Notes: generated by a model not told the origin, from the letters alone. DNA of 64,000 nucleotides from DATMFV01 sp035555975 (GCA_035555975.1 DATMFV010000134.1:8304-72303); one strand, 5' to 3'. Positions 34,857-45,785 are shown, numbered from the stretch's first letter. Numbers and translations: made by a program.

Positions 34857-35205
34857 ATTCTTTAGGAGAGAAGTTCAACGTCGGCCAACTTCAGGGCGTC
34901 TCTTTCCGGCCTGCGCAAGGGGTTCCCGCGCAGGCCGTGCCTACAACGCCCCGGTGCGCCGCCGCTTCCAGGCACGCTCGAGCGGCGGCGGATCGCGAGA
35001 GGATCGCCGCAGAAAGGTGCCCGGTTGGCTCGGTCGTCACGGTTCGGGTCAAGGTCATCGGCTCGGAAATGGCTTGCCTTACAAGGGTGCCACCTTCTTC
35101 TCATACATCCGCAAGGTGGGGGTGTAAAGGGAGGAAATCTCCGCCCCGGCTCCCCGCCTCCCCGGGGGCGCGGGTCAAAGAAACTTTTTTCCAGAGCCCG
35201 TTTCT
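34857..35205. other. gene-free region upstream of the pdh operon with a strong hairpin
   Basis: This 349-bp gap between the pdhA start and the end of the sugar transferase gene contains no open frame with plausible codon use. The clearest structure is a perfect 9-bp stem, GGCCTGCGC at 34908-34916 pairing with GCGCAGGCC at 34928-34936 around an 11-nt loop, about 52-80 bp upstream of pdhA. It could lie in the pdh leader transcript. I could not pick a confident promoter. Confidence 0.4.
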
Positions 35206-36597
35206 TTATCGCGCGCCGAGGCCGAAAAGGACCACGGGAATCGTCTTGAACAAAATTTTGATGTCGAGCCAGAGCGACCAGTTGTCGATGTAGTCGAGGT
35301 CGAGCCGCACCCAGTCCTGAAAGTTTTTCACATTGTTGCGCCCGCTGATCTGCCAGAGGCAGGTCAACCCCGGCTTGACGCTCAGGCGGCGGCGCTGGGC
35401 GGAGTTTTCAAACTGCTCCACCTCGTACAACGGCAGCGGGCGGGGGCCGACCAGGCTCATGCTCCCGTTGAGCACGTTGAAAAGCTGCGGCAACTCGTCC
35501 ACGCTCGTCTTGCGCAGCCACCGGCCCAGGGGGGTGATCCTCGGGTCGTTCTCCACCTTGAAGACCGGGCCGCTCATCTCATTGCGGTCGGCAAGTTCCT
35601 GGCGGGCCTGCTCGGCGTCGCGGCGCATGGTACGGAACTTGTACATCGTAAACGGCTGCCCGTACCGGCCCCCCCGTTTCTGGCGGAAGATGATCGGCCC
35701 CGGCGAACTGCACCGCACCCCGATGGCGATCGCGATCATCAGCGGCAGCGCCAGCGTCAGCAACACCAGCGCCCCGATACGGTCCATCAGCTCCTTCATC
35801 ATCAACGCCCACGAAACATCGGGCGTGGTACGGAAGACCAGCATCGGTCGCGACCCGAGGACGTCGAAGCTCGGCCGGGCGATCGAGGTCTTGATAAAGT
35901 CGGCCACCAGCCACGCCTCCACCCCCTCGGTCTCGCACGCGCCGATCGCCTCCTGAAGCCGGTTCATCTGGGTGTGGCTCCCGGCAAAAATCACCCGGCT
36001 GATCGAGTGCTGGTGCAGCAGTTCCACCAGGTCCGCCAACGGCTGTTTTTCGATGTCGATCTGCGCGCGGATCTCCATGTCGATCAACTGCTCCTCGCTC
36101 AATTCCGCCACAAAGCGCGCCGTATCGCCCGGGGTTCCCGCCAGGAGCACCGGTTCGCGGGAGCGGCCCATCCGCGCCTGCGTACGAATCTTGAAAAGCA
36201 CGAGTTGCTCCCGTACCATCAGGAAAACCACCGCATAGAGGGCAAAAAGGAGCACCACGGCGCGGCTCGGGATGTCGAAACGGAAAAAAACGATCGAACC
36301 GCCGACGATCAGGCCGAGCCAGATGGCCGCCCGGGCGATCTGCTTGAGGCTGCGCCCGAACGTCTTCTGCAGCGGATGAACGTAATACCCATGCATCTCC
36401 AGCAGGATCGGCCCAAAGGGCATGATGATGAAAAGCAACCACCGGAACTGGTCGAACTTCGGGATCTGCCACGGCATCTCGAACCAGTCGGTCATGGAAT
36501 AGCGGGTCACATGCGCCAGCCAAAACGCCAGCACCAGCAGGACGCCATCCAGAATCTGGAAAAATTGGAGATTGATTTCCTGTTTGCGACCCATCAT
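35206..36597 (-). CDS. undecaprenyl-phosphate sugar phosphotransferase (exopolysaccharide initiation)
   Basis: A 463-residue polyisoprenyl-phosphate hexose-1-phosphate transferase of the WcaJ/WbaP type. Several N-terminal membrane segments (FFQILDGVLLVLAFWLAHVT, WLLFIIMPFGPILLEMHGYY, AAIWLGLIVGGSIVFF) are followed by a nucleotide-binding-like cytoplasmic domain (EPVLLAGTPGDTARFVAEL). The C-terminal bacterial transferase domain has IIFRQKRGGRYGQPFTMYKF, RTMRRDAEQ, GSMSLVGPRPLPLYEVEQFE and KPGLTCLWQISGRNNV. It loads the first sugar onto the lipid carrier for an exopolysaccharide or O-antigen. The start is one of two adjacent ATGs at 36597/36594. Other polysaccharide genes lie 4-13 kb away and are not in the same operon. 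Confidence 0.95.
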   Translation of the reverse strand: MMGRKQEINLQFFQILDGVLLVLAFWLAHVTRYSMTDWFEMPWQIPKFDQFRWLLFIIMPFGPILLEMHGYYVHPLQKTFGRSLKQIARAAIWLGLIVGGSIVFFRFDIPSRAVVLLFALYAVVFLMVREQLVLFKIRTQARMGRSREPVLLAGTPGDTARFVAELSEEQLIDMEIRAQIDIEKQPLADLVELLHQHSISRVIFAGSHTQMNRLQEAIGACETEGVEAWLVADFIKTSIARPSFDVLGSRPMLVFRTTPDVSWALMMKELMDRIGALVLLTLALPLMIAIAIGVRCSSPGPIIFRQKRGGRYGQPFTMYKFRTMRRDAEQARQELADRNEMSGPVFKVENDPRITPLGRWLRKTSVDELPQLFNVLNGSMSLVGPRPLPLYEVEQFENSAQRRRLSVKPGLTCLWQISGRNNVKNFQDWVRLDLDYIDNWSLWLDIKILFKTIPVVLFGLGAR

Positions 36598-36712
36598 GAG
36601 GGGGAGAAGTAACTGCGGATCAAAACCATCAAGACACCGGGAACCATCGCCACACCACCTGCTTTCAGCGGGGACGTTACCTCCAGACGCCACCGCGGTT
36701 CAACTTAAAGAT

Positions 36713-37414
36713 ATGAAACAAGCCACTCTTTCAGAACCCGTTCCCGCACCGGGCAGCGTCGTCGGAACCATCCATAGCCCGGGAGCCGCGCAGGCGGCGC
36801 TGGAACTCGCTCCGGGTGCCGTCGATTTCCTCGAACTCCGCGTCGACGCCTTCACTACCACACCCGAACAGTTAAGCAAGCTGGAAACCATCGCCACCCA
36901 CCTCGCCCAGCCGTTGATCGTCACCGTGCGCCATCCCGAGGAAGGGGGGGCCAACCGCCTCGGTCCTTCCGAACGGCGCCAGCTCTTCGACCGCTTCCTG
37001 CCGCTGGCGACATTGATCGACCTGGAGCTTCGCTCGCTGGAGCTTCTGCCGGAGATGGTCCCGATCGCCCTGGAACGCGGGTGCGGTGTGATCCTTTCGT
37101 GCCACGATTTCCAGTCGACCCCCTCGCTCGAGACACTCCGGCGGCTCGCCGGGCAGGCCCGGGAAGCCGGGGGGACCCTCCTGAAGGTCGCCACCACGGC
37201 GACGACCGCCAGCGACCTCTCCACCCTGCTCCGTTTCCTGACGGAGACGACCGCCCTGCCGCTTTCGGTGATGGGGATGGGGGTCTTTGGCAAAACCTCG
37301 CGCCTCGCCCTCGGCCGGGCCGGTTCGCGGCTCAATTACGGTTACCTCGACAGCCTTCAGGTCTCCGGGCAATGGCCTGCGGAACTGCTCAAGCAGCGCC
37401 TCGCGGAGTTGTAG
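36713..37414 (+). CDS. aroD: 3-dehydroquinate dehydratase, type I
   Basis: A 233-residue type I DHQ dehydratase of the shikimate pathway, forming a Schiff base with 3-dehydroquinate. Recognisable elements are GTIHSPGAAQAALELAPGAV, DFLELRVDAF (substrate Arg), PLIVTVRHPEEGGANRL, the catalytic His in VILSCHDFQSTPSLETL, the Schiff-base Lys in GGTLLKVATTATTASDL, and MGMGVFGKTSRLALGRAGSR with LNYGYL at the end. The ATG at 36713 is chosen because it precedes the first conserved strand. It is divergent from the sugar transferase gene and appears monocistronic. Confidence 0.93.
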   Translation: MKQATLSEPVPAPGSVVGTIHSPGAAQAALELAPGAVDFLELRVDAFTTTPEQLSKLETIATHLAQPLIVTVRHPEEGGANRLGPSERRQLFDRFLPLATLIDLELRSLELLPEMVPIALERGCGVILSCHDFQSTPSLETLRRLAGQAREAGGTLLKVATTATTASDLSTLLRFLTETTALPLSVMGMGVFGKTSRLALGRAGSRLNYGYLDSLQVSGQWPAELLKQRLAEL

Positions 37415-37474
37415 GAGCGGCAGGGCGAAACGGAGTCCAACGCCGCGGAGAGGGATCGCCCTCCCGGGCAACGG

Positions 37475-38113
37475 TTACTCCGCGCCCTTTTTCTTCACCG
37501 GCTTGACCACCTCTTCGACGACCACCCTCGTGGGGCGTTCGGGCCGGCTCCCCGGGACCGGTTCGATCGCTTCGATCAGGACCGAGGGGCGCACCTTGTC
37601 CTGCTCCAGATCCTTGAGCTTGCGGGAGAGTTCGGCCTCGACCGGCTCCTTGATGGTGGCATCCTTTTTGATGATGCTGCGGCTCAGGAGCGTGTAGTAA
37701 TTGCGCAACGCCGTCCGGCGGCCTTCGTAGGTTTTGGCGTCGCGGGCGAGGTCGCGCTGGGCGACGATCTCCGGCTCGCGCTGGGAAATCGTCTTGAGTT
37801 CGCGGATGCGGATGGCCGCGCGGAGCCGGTCGGCGGTCGAAACGCCGGTCGGCGCGGTGTCAAAGAAATTGGCATCGGTGGCGGGCAGGTCGGGCAGGAG
37901 CGGCAGCGGTTCGTCCATCGCCGGGTCGTAGGTCGCCGGAACGACCGGCTCTTCGGTCTGCACCGCCTGAAGGTCGATCTCCGCCGGGGGGGTCATCTCC
38001 TCCTCGGTCGCTTCCTGGGCCGCCACGGGCAACAACGCCCCGAAGAGGAGGGCGCAAAGGAGGCCAAACACCCCGGCAAAAGTGGAAAAACAGGAGAGGC
38101 GGGCGGTCTTCAT
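37475..38113 (-). CDS. secreted hypothetical protein
   Basis: A 212-residue exported protein of unknown function. The signal peptide (FAGVFGLLCALLFGALLPVA, cleaved near AAQ) is followed by an acidic, proline-rich linker (PAEIDLQAVQTEEPVVPATY). A helical, charged domain follows (STADRLRAAIRIRELKTISQ, REPEIVAQRDLARDAKTYEG, RRTALRNYYTLLSRSI), and the tail is basic (VVVEEVVKPVKKKGAE). It has no recognised motif. The charged helices could form a coiled coil. It is divergent from pabB and convergent with aroD, so context gives no functional clue. Confidence 0.75.
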   Translation of the reverse strand: MKTARLSCFSTFAGVFGLLCALLFGALLPVAAQEATEEEMTPPAEIDLQAVQTEEPVVPATYDPAMDEPLPLLPDLPATDANFFDTAPTGVSTADRLRAAIRIRELKTISQREPEIVAQRDLARDAKTYEGRRTALRNYYTLLSRSIIKKDATIKEPVEAELSRKLKDLEQDKVRPSVLIEAIEPVPGSRPERPTRVVVEEVVKPVKKKGAE

Positions 38114-38200
38114 TGGAGAAAGGGAGTTTGAAAAAGCGAAGTCGCCACTTAAATCAGAAATCGGTTGCTTTGAAAAGAAGTCTCGTCACACCATGCGCAA

Positions 38201-39490
38201 GTGGCCATCTCGCCGCCCATCGCCTCATGTTCGTTGACGCTTTCTCCGGTGGAGGTCGCGGCCCGTCTGGCCGACCGCCCGGGGCTGGTCTTCCTTGACT
38301 CCGCCCTGGAGTCGCCCCGGCCGAGGCTTTCGCTCGTCGCGGCGCGCCCCTCGAAGCTCCTCCGCGGCAGGACCGCGGGCGACTGGGAAGCGCTCGCGGC
38401 GGAACTTTCAGCCCGGCAGGTTTCGCCCTCCGCCGCCTTTCCCTCCGGCTGGCCCGCCGGGTTCGCCGCCGGGTGGGCGGAGTACGACGGCGCTTTCTGT
38501 TTCGGTTTTTACGACTCGCTGCTCCTCTACCGCCACCCGGAAAAGGAGCGCCCCGGGCAATGGCACGCGATCGGTCCGGAGGCGGCGGCTTTGGCGGCGG
38601 AGGTCGCCCGCCTCCCCGCTCCGCCCACGCCCGCGCCGCCCGAAGGGCTTTTTTTCCGGCATGAAATGAGCCGCGAGGGGTATATCGAACGCGTCGTGCG
38701 GGCCCAGCAGTTCATCGCGCAGGGCGACATCTACCAGGTCAACCTGACCCATCGCCTCGCCTCGCCGTGGCCCGCCGCCGCCGGGCCGCAGGAGGCGTTC
38801 GCGCTCTACCGGGCGTTGCGCCACGCCTCGCCCGCCCCGTACGGCGCTTACCTTCGCTTTCCGCAGCGCACCATCCTTTCCTCCTCGCCGGAGTTGTTCC
38901 TGCAAATTTCGGGCCGCCGCATCCGCACCCGCCCGATCAAGGGAACCCGCCCCCGCAAGGCCGACCCCGCCGCCGACCGCCAAAGCGCGGAGGAACTGCT
39001 CGCCTCGCCCAAGGAACGGAGCGAACTGATCATGATCACCGACCTGGAGCGCAACGATCTCGGGCAGATCTGCGAATACGGTTCGGTCACCGTCCCCGGG
39101 ATGCTGCAACTCGAAACGTACGAACAGATTTTCCACCTCGTCTCCACCATCGAAGGGGTGTTGCGCCCCGAAATCGGAGCCGTCGAAGCGTTCCGGCGCT
39201 GTTTCCCGGGCGGCTCGATCACCGGCGCGCCGAAAAAGCGGGCGATGGAAATCATCGCGGAGTTGGAGCCAACGCCGCGCGGCCCGTACACCGGCGCGAT
39301 CGGCTACTTCGGGTTCAACGGGGAGAGCCAGTTCAACATCACCATCCGCACCCTTTTTCTTGAGAAGGGCGAGGCGCATTTCCACGTCGGCGCGGGGATC
39401 GTCGCCGATTCGATCCCGCCGCAGGAATGGCAGGAGACGCTCGACAAGGCCGCCGGAATCCTCAAGGCCGCCCGGCAGCGCCCGATGTGA
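38201..39490 (+). CDS. pabB: aminodeoxychorismate synthase component I
   Basis: A 429-residue chorismate-utilising enzyme. The C-terminal chorismate-binding domain shows MSREGYIERVVRAQQFIAQG, DIYQVNLTHR, SSSPELFLQISGRRIRTRPI, RSELIMITDLERNDLGQICE, GGSITGAPKKRAMEIIAELE, and YTGAIGYFGFNGESQFNITI. The motif PIKGTRPR carries the Lys that distinguishes PabB from anthranilate synthase TrpE (PIAGT), so it should make 4-amino-4-deoxychorismate for folate. No pabA or pabC is adjacent, but folP lies 22 kb downstream. The frame starts at GTG 38201; downstream TTG codons are possible, and the N-terminal domain is short but acceptable. Confidence 0.92.
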   Translation: MAISPPIASCSLTLSPVEVAARLADRPGLVFLDSALESPRPRLSLVAARPSKLLRGRTAGDWEALAAELSARQVSPSAAFPSGWPAGFAAGWAEYDGAFCFGFYDSLLLYRHPEKERPGQWHAIGPEAAALAAEVARLPAPPTPAPPEGLFFRHEMSREGYIERVVRAQQFIAQGDIYQVNLTHRLASPWPAAAGPQEAFALYRALRHASPAPYGAYLRFPQRTILSSSPELFLQISGRRIRTRPIKGTRPRKADPAADRQSAEELLASPKERSELIMITDLERNDLGQICEYGSVTVPGMLQLETYEQIFHLVSTIEGVLRPEIGAVEAFRRCFPGGSITGAPKKRAMEIIAELEPTPRGPYTGAIGYFGFNGESQFNITIRTLFLEKGEAHFHVGAGIVADSIPPQEWQETLDKAAGILKAARQRPM

Positions 39491-39532
39491 TGCAAACTTG
39501 CGTCCGCGCCAAAAAAGCGTACGACTGGACCC

Positions 39533-40923
<1,391 letters not shown>

Positions 40924-40930
<7 letters not shown>

Positions 40931-42912
40931 GCGACGTTCCGTATCCGTTCGCGGATCGCCGCCGGTGCGCCCCGGGCGAGCGCTTCGTGGTAATACGCCC
41001 CGGCCTCTTCGTAGCGGCCAAGGGTTTCGCAACTCCGCCCGGCGATTTCGTACGCCACGGGAAAGCCGGGGGCGAGCGCCATCGCCTGCCGCGCCGTCGC
41101 CAGCGCCTCCGCGCCGTTCCCCTGCCCGAGTTGCGCCTCCGCCAGCCGGAGGTGGTGAAAATCATCGAGCGGCGCCAGGGCGACGAGCTGGCGAAACGCC
41201 CGCACGGCCTGCGCGTAGTGCGCCGCCCGGTGCTCCTCCTTTGCAAGGGCCAGCCACGCCTCCCCCTCCGTACGCCAGAGCGAGGGGTTGGCCGGGGCGT
41301 CGGCGAGGCCCCGGGCCGCCTCCAGCCGGGCCGTGCGCGGGTCTCCCCGCAGCAGCGCGTTCTCCGCCTTCAAGTGATGCCATTCGCCCCGGGCGGTCGC
41401 GCTCAACCCGGGCAGGGCGATCCCCAGGCCGAGGAGGGCGGCGACCGCGGGGATGCGCCACCACCCGGCCCGCGTCTGCCTTCCATGCGCGTTGTGCGAA
41501 GCGAGCATCCCGAGCAGCGCCGCCGCGAGCAGGGCGTTGGCGGGAACCTGAAGGTTGAAGTCAAACCCGGCATGGAGGCTCCACGCCGCCAGCACAGCCA
41601 CCCCGCCCACCAGCAGCGCCACCTGGTTGCTGCCCGGCCAGCGGCCGCTCTCCAGCCGGCGAAATGCGTCGAGGCACGAACCGACCGCCACCGACCCGTG
41701 GAGCGCCACCACCGCCAACAGCCACCCGAGCACCGGCAGGCCGAACTCCGCCGCCGCCTGAAGCCAGTCGTTGTGGACATAAAGATCGTCGAGCCGCCAC
41801 CCCGGCGGGCGTGCTTCCCGGGCCCGGTAACGAAACGAACCGGCTCCCCCGCCCTGCCACGGGTGCGCCGCCGCCTGTTCCCACGCCACCGGCCAGAGAT
41901 CGCGCCGGTAGAGGTCGGCAACCCCGCCTGCCAACCGTCTGCCGACCCCCCACTGCCGCCCCGCTGCCCAGAAGGCGCTCCATGCCACGGCAGCCACGAG
42001 CACGGCAAACACGCCCCGAAGAAGCCAGCGCCGCCGGTGACCGCAGAGCGCCACCGCCCTCAAACCGAGCACGGCGTAGACCGCCAGGCCGACCGCCAGC
42101 GCCAGCGCCGCCCCGCGGCTCGCCGTTAAAAGCAACGCGTAACCGGCCGCCGCCGCCATCGACAAAAAGCCAAGCCGGGCGATCCATCCGCCCCGGCCAA
42201 GCGCGGCAAAGGAGAGCCCCATGAGGGTAGCCAGCGTCAGCAACCAGCCGAGGTGGTTCGGGTTCAGGTAAAACCCGCGCGCCCGGGTCGCCGCGCCTTC
42301 GCCGTACCATTGCCGCAACTGTTCGCTAAACTCGGGCGTCAGCCACGACGGCGCGACCCCGTATACCTGCGCCGCGCCGAGGCCCGCCTGTACCAGCGCG
42401 CCCAAAAGCAGCAAGGCCAACAGGAGCAGCCGCCACCGCAGGCGGGTCAAAGCGAGCGAAGTCACCAGATAGGCGGCCATGGCGGCGCAGATGAGCCGCA
42501 TCAGAAGCATCCCTTCCCACGGGGTGGGCTCCCCGGCGCAGCGCCAGAGCAGCCAGAGGCCGCCCGCCGCCGTCCAGAACGGCAGCCCGATGGGTAGCGA
42601 TGGGCGTTGCCGCGAAAAGGCCACCTTGGCGGCGGAGATCAGGCAGGTGAGCGCCAGCAGCCCGTAACCGGGCAGGGCAAAGACCGGGCGCATCGCCCCG
42701 CCATAAAAATACTGCTCCGCGAGCAACGCCGCCGCCAGCAGCACCGCCACCACCGCGCCCAAAGGGTCGCCGCCGGTTGGGCGGGACCGGCGGCGACCCC
42801 CGGCGGACCCGGCGCGAGGAAGGAGCGCGGAGGGTGCCACCGGGTCAAATTCCACCAGAAAGAGGCTGCCCTCTATGGAAACCTTCTGTGTCGTGCGGCG
42901 GTCGGCTGGCAT
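40924..42912 (-). CDS. O-antigen ligase family membrane protein with C-terminal TPR region
   Basis: A 662-residue polytopic membrane protein. About ten hydrophobic segments (GAVVAVLLAAALLAEQYFYG, LLALTCLISAAKVAF, LLLLALLLLGALVQAGL, LGFLSMAAAAGYALLL) lead to the Wzy/WaaL core, including RGFYLNPNHLGWLLTLATLM and AWEQAAAHPWQGGGAGSFRY, VHNDWLQAAAEFGLPVLGWL. After the last helix a TPR-like helical tail begins near residue 530 (HYAQAVRAFRQLVALAPLDD, AEALATARQAMALAPGFPVA). It probably polymerises or ligates a polysaccharide outside the cytoplasmic membrane. The ATG at 42912 is chosen; a TTG at 42921 would overlap the upstream stop and is possible. Confidence 0.88.
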
Positions 42913-42917
42913 GGCTC

Positions 42918-43874
42918 TCAAGACGCAGGGTCCCTCTCCTCAATCTCGCGGTCGATCACCACACCGGGAGGCCACATGAAAAGCCCTCCCGGCCAGAGCC
43001 CGGGGTAGCTATAAACCGGCACCGCCTCGCCCACCGGCGGGGGCTCCTCTCCCACAACGGGAGGCAGCACTTCCTTCCCGTCGGGCCTCGCGGTCGGCAG
43101 GGCGACGATCCGAAAACCGTCCGAAGCGCGGCGGCTGCGCGGTGAGGTCGCCCAGACCTGGGGAAAGAGCCTTTCGCGCCCCCGCGCGGCAACCGGTTGC
43201 AGGCCGTCCCACCGGGGGGCCCGGTCGACCACTTCCCCGACCGCGCCGCCCCGCACGCTTTTCGGCCAGCGGCTCAGGCGGCTGTACCCGGGGGGCGTCG
43301 CCCCTTCCTCTCCCGAGCCGGGATAATACCAGGCCGCCTTGTACCATTCGTTTTCATTAGCTACCACATAGCGGGCTCCCGGTTGCCGGATCGTGGGAGC
43401 GCCTTCCGAAGCGATCAGATCGTAGGAGCCGGTCCCGGTGTCGCTCTGCGGGGTCGCCCCGTTCTCCAGCCAGTTGGCAAACCGGGCGGCGGAAGGCCAG
43501 TCGACATGGAAGACCGGCTGGTCGCCCCGCCCCGGTTTGAGCCGGTAGCGTTCGCCCTCGCCCGCCGCTTCGTCCCGCACGATGCCCCCTTGAGAGGAAG
43601 CCATGCGGGAATCGTAAAGGTCGAGCCGGTTTTCCCCTGTCGGGTCGACCTCGTTGAGAAACCGGGCGTAGTGGCGATTGAGCACCCGCGAGCGCGTGAT
43701 CTCGTACGGGTAGCCTACGGCTCCATAGCCGTTTTCGTCGGGAGGATTCCCCGGCGCCCCAATGGCAATCATCCGGGGTATCGCCTCCGCCGCAGGCAGC
43801 GAAGCCGACAGGCACAGAAAACAGCCGATCCCGATGGCCGCTCTCCACCATCGCCGCATGTCCCCGGTCCTCAT
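42918..43874 (-). CDS. exported SUMF1/FGE-fold protein lacking catalytic cysteines
   Basis: A 318-residue protein with signal peptide (AAIGIGCFLCLSASLPAAE). The mature part is a sulfatase-modifying-factor-like domain of the kind common in Verrucomicrobiota and Planctomycetota: GYGAVGYPYEITRSRVLNRH, YARFLNEVDPTGENRLDLYD, PVFHVDWPSAARFANWLENG, YVVANENEWYKAAWYYPGSG. The mature chain has no cysteine, so it cannot be a true formylglycine-generating enzyme. A structural or ligand-binding role is more likely. The proline-rich C-terminus has no PEP-CTERM anchor. It starts 2 bp after the PEP-CTERM gene and directly precedes the O-antigen ligase-like gene, so the three are probably co-transcribed. Confidence 0.85.
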   Translation of the reverse strand: MRTGDMRRWWRAAIGIGCFLCLSASLPAAEAIPRMIAIGAPGNPPDENGYGAVGYPYEITRSRVLNRHYARFLNEVDPTGENRLDLYDSRMASSQGGIVRDEAAGEGERYRLKPGRGDQPVFHVDWPSAARFANWLENGATPQSDTGTGSYDLIASEGAPTIRQPGARYVVANENEWYKAAWYYPGSGEEGATPPGYSRLSRWPKSVRGGAVGEVVDRAPRWDGLQPVAARGRERLFPQVWATSPRSRRASDGFRIVALPTARPDGKEVLPPVVGEEPPPVGEAVPVYSYPGLWPGGLFMWPPGVVIDREIEERDPAS

Positions 43875-43876
43875 GG

Positions 43877-44842
43877 CTACCCCTGGCCTCCTGCGGTAAA
43901 ATGGCGGCGACGCAGCATCCAGAGCACCCCCAGGGCCCCCGCCAGCAGGGCATAGGTGCCTGGTTCGGGGATGACATCGACATAGATCGAGCCTGCGGAA
44001 ATCTCATAGATCGTATCCGACGTGCCGAGCCCGCCGAGGATCTGGGCCCCGACCGTCGACGACGCGCTCCACTGGATGAGCAGCGGGCCGTCGCTCTGGT
44101 CGTAGTTGAACCCGACCTGGACACCGTAGTTGGAGGGGAGCAGATCGGTGACGCCAAGGATGTCGGGCAAGCCGACCCCCTGATAAAGAATCTCGCTTCC
44201 CGCGCTGATCGTGAGGCTGATGTCGCCGAAGATGTCGGGATTCCCGCTTAAAAGGCTGTTGTTGAGGAAGGCGTCGAACTCGTAGATATAGCGATTGCTC
44301 GGAGCGACCCACGTTTCGCTTCCGATGATGCTCGCCTGCGAAAGCCAGGTCATCGGAAGGGAGACGGAGGCGAGGTCGGAGAGCAGGCCGGTGTTGACAA
44401 TATCAAACCGCATGGAGCCGGTGCCGGTGGTCAACGTCCGGGCGCTGCTGGTGGCGAGGATGACGGGCTCGAACGGCGGCGTGTTGGTGCCGACGCTGGC
44501 GGAGCCGGAGGCGCTCAGACCCCACCCTCCTCCCGAACCTGAGGCAGGCAGGCTGCTATACCCGATGCCGACATAAGGCGGGGCGGGCGGGGGCGCCGTC
44601 ACGGTGTTGGCAGATCCATAGTCAAATTGAAGCTGTTGGTCGGCAGTGGAACCGTCTGCATATGGTTTTTCCCAGACCTGCGCCGATGCCTGCTCCGCAG
44701 AGGCCAATCCAAGCGCCCCGAAAGCAACGGCGGAAAGTAGAAGGGCTTTTTGAAACCTTCCGATCCTTCCGGACCGGAACCCGGTCAGGGGTGAGACGAG
44801 ACGACTCCGCATTCCATGGTATGTTGTATGGTAGGTTTTCAT
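43877..44842 (-). CDS. PEP-CTERM sorting domain protein
   Basis: A 321-residue exported protein. A basic N-terminus precedes the signal segment KALLLSAVAFGALGLASAEQ. The mature part is a Ser/Gly-rich beta domain (YVGIGYSSLPASGSGGGWGL, SMRFDIVNTGLLSDLASVSL, IYEFDAFLNNSLLSGNPDIF, LPSNYGVQVGFNYDQSDGPL). It ends VDVIPEPGTYALLAGALGVL with the basic tail RRRHF. Exosortase-type sorting is expected. The ATG at 44842 is the best start; an ATG at 44812 would also keep the signal segment. It heads a three-gene minus-strand set with the SUMF1-like and O-antigen ligase-like proteins, linking surface protein and polysaccharide. Confidence 0.88.
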   Translation of the reverse strand: MKTYHTTYHGMRSRLVSPLTGFRSGRIGRFQKALLLSAVAFGALGLASAEQASAQVWEKPYADGSTADQQLQFDYGSANTVTAPPPAPPYVGIGYSSLPASGSGGGWGLSASGSASVGTNTPPFEPVILATSSARTLTTGTGSMRFDIVNTGLLSDLASVSLPMTWLSQASIIGSETWVAPSNRYIYEFDAFLNNSLLSGNPDIFGDISLTISAGSEILYQGVGLPDILGVTDLLPSNYGVQVGFNYDQSDGPLLIQWSASSTVGAQILGGLGTSDTIYEISAGSIYVDVIPEPGTYALLAGALGVLWMLRRRHFTAGGQG

Positions 44843-44976
44843 AAGATCACCGTAATAGTCCCTGTTTTTCCGAAAACTGCCTAGATGGGTAAGCATCCAT
44901 TCCTTACAGGGGCTTAATTCCCCTGTTTTTCATGCATCCGGGGGAATGACTACCCTCGAATCGTCGCTTGGGCGGC

Positions 44977-45630
44977 CTACAGGCTCACCAGACCGTTGCG
45001 GATGGCAAAATGCGTCAGCCGAACGGCATCGTGCAGTTGAAGCTTGTTCATCATCCGCTCCCTGTATTTCTCCGCGGTTTTGACCGCAATGCCGAGCCGG
45101 TCGGCCATCTCCTTGGTGGAAAACCCTTTGGCGATCAGGCAAAGCGCCTGTTCCTCGCGATCAGTCAGCGAAGGGTGGTCCCTGTTTTCCTGAAACAATG
45201 GCATCTCCATGGCGGGGGAAAAATAAAAGCCGCCGCCGAGAACGCTTCCAATGGCCTGGACGAGCCGATCAAGCGGATCTTCCTTGAACACGATCCCATG
45301 CACCCCGGCGGCCACCAGCGAACGGCAGAAATCGGGGTAGGACCAGCGTGCGAAAAGAAGGATGCGCGGGGCGCTCTCAAGCCGGCGAAGCCGCAGAACC
45401 AGATCACGCGGGGCGGGATCGCCGCTCGAGCCGTCCATGATCACCAGTTCGGGCGTTTTCTCTCGACAGGCGCGGAGGGCTTCCTCTCCCGCCCGGCATT
45501 GGCCCACCACGCGGTAGCCGCATGGATGACGGGTCAGAAAATGTGCGAGCAGGTTGCTCGTTGAAAGATGGCCGTCCACCAAGAGAATCGAAGGCTGGGC
45601 CTGTCCTGGAGAAAAATCTGGGGTCTTCAT
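44977..45630 (-). CDS. LuxR/NarL family response regulator
   Basis: A 217-residue two-domain regulator. The receiver has the acidic pocket in SILLVDGHLSTSNLLAHFLT, the phospho-acceptor Asp in ELVIMDGSSG and the conserved Lys in GIVFKEDPLD. Ala stands at the usual Thr/Ser position (ILLFARWS), which may change signalling. The C-terminal NarL-type helix-turn-helix is LTDREEQALCLIAKGFSTKE followed by MADRLGIAVKTAEKYRERMM. No histidine kinase is adjacent. It lies 134 bp upstream of the PEP-CTERM gene on the same strand, and control of those surface genes is an inference. The ATG at 45630 is chosen over a GTG 27 bp further upstream. Confidence 0.92.
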   Translation of the reverse strand: MKTPDFSPGQAQPSILLVDGHLSTSNLLAHFLTRHPCGYRVVGQCRAGEEALRACREKTPELVIMDGSSGDPAPRDLVLRLRRLESAPRILLFARWSYPDFCRSLVAAGVHGIVFKEDPLDRLVQAIGSVLGGGFYFSPAMEMPLFQENRDHPSLTDREEQALCLIAKGFSTKEMADRLGIAVKTAEKYRERMMNKLQLHDAVRLTHFAIRNGLVSL

Positions 45631-45785
45631 TGACAAAAAGGCAGTTCCTTTCTTCACGCCGCCCGATGGGCATGAAGATTTGATCAGGAATTCGCTTCCC
45701 GACCGAGAACCATGGGTAGGTATTTCAGGCCGACCGGTCGGATGCAGCCATCGGCAACTCCCCTATCCCGGCAAGGGTTGCCACC

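Noticed and set aside
34862..35104. 80-codon minus-strand frame upstream of pdhA
   Set aside because: Basic, proline/arginine-rich, includes the hairpin sequence and has no family resemblance; more likely leader DNA.
42918..43874. SUMF1-like gene as the maturase for the sulfatase at 1.6-3.0 kb
   Set aside because: The protein is exported and its mature chain contains no cysteine, so it cannot perform the known FGE reaction.
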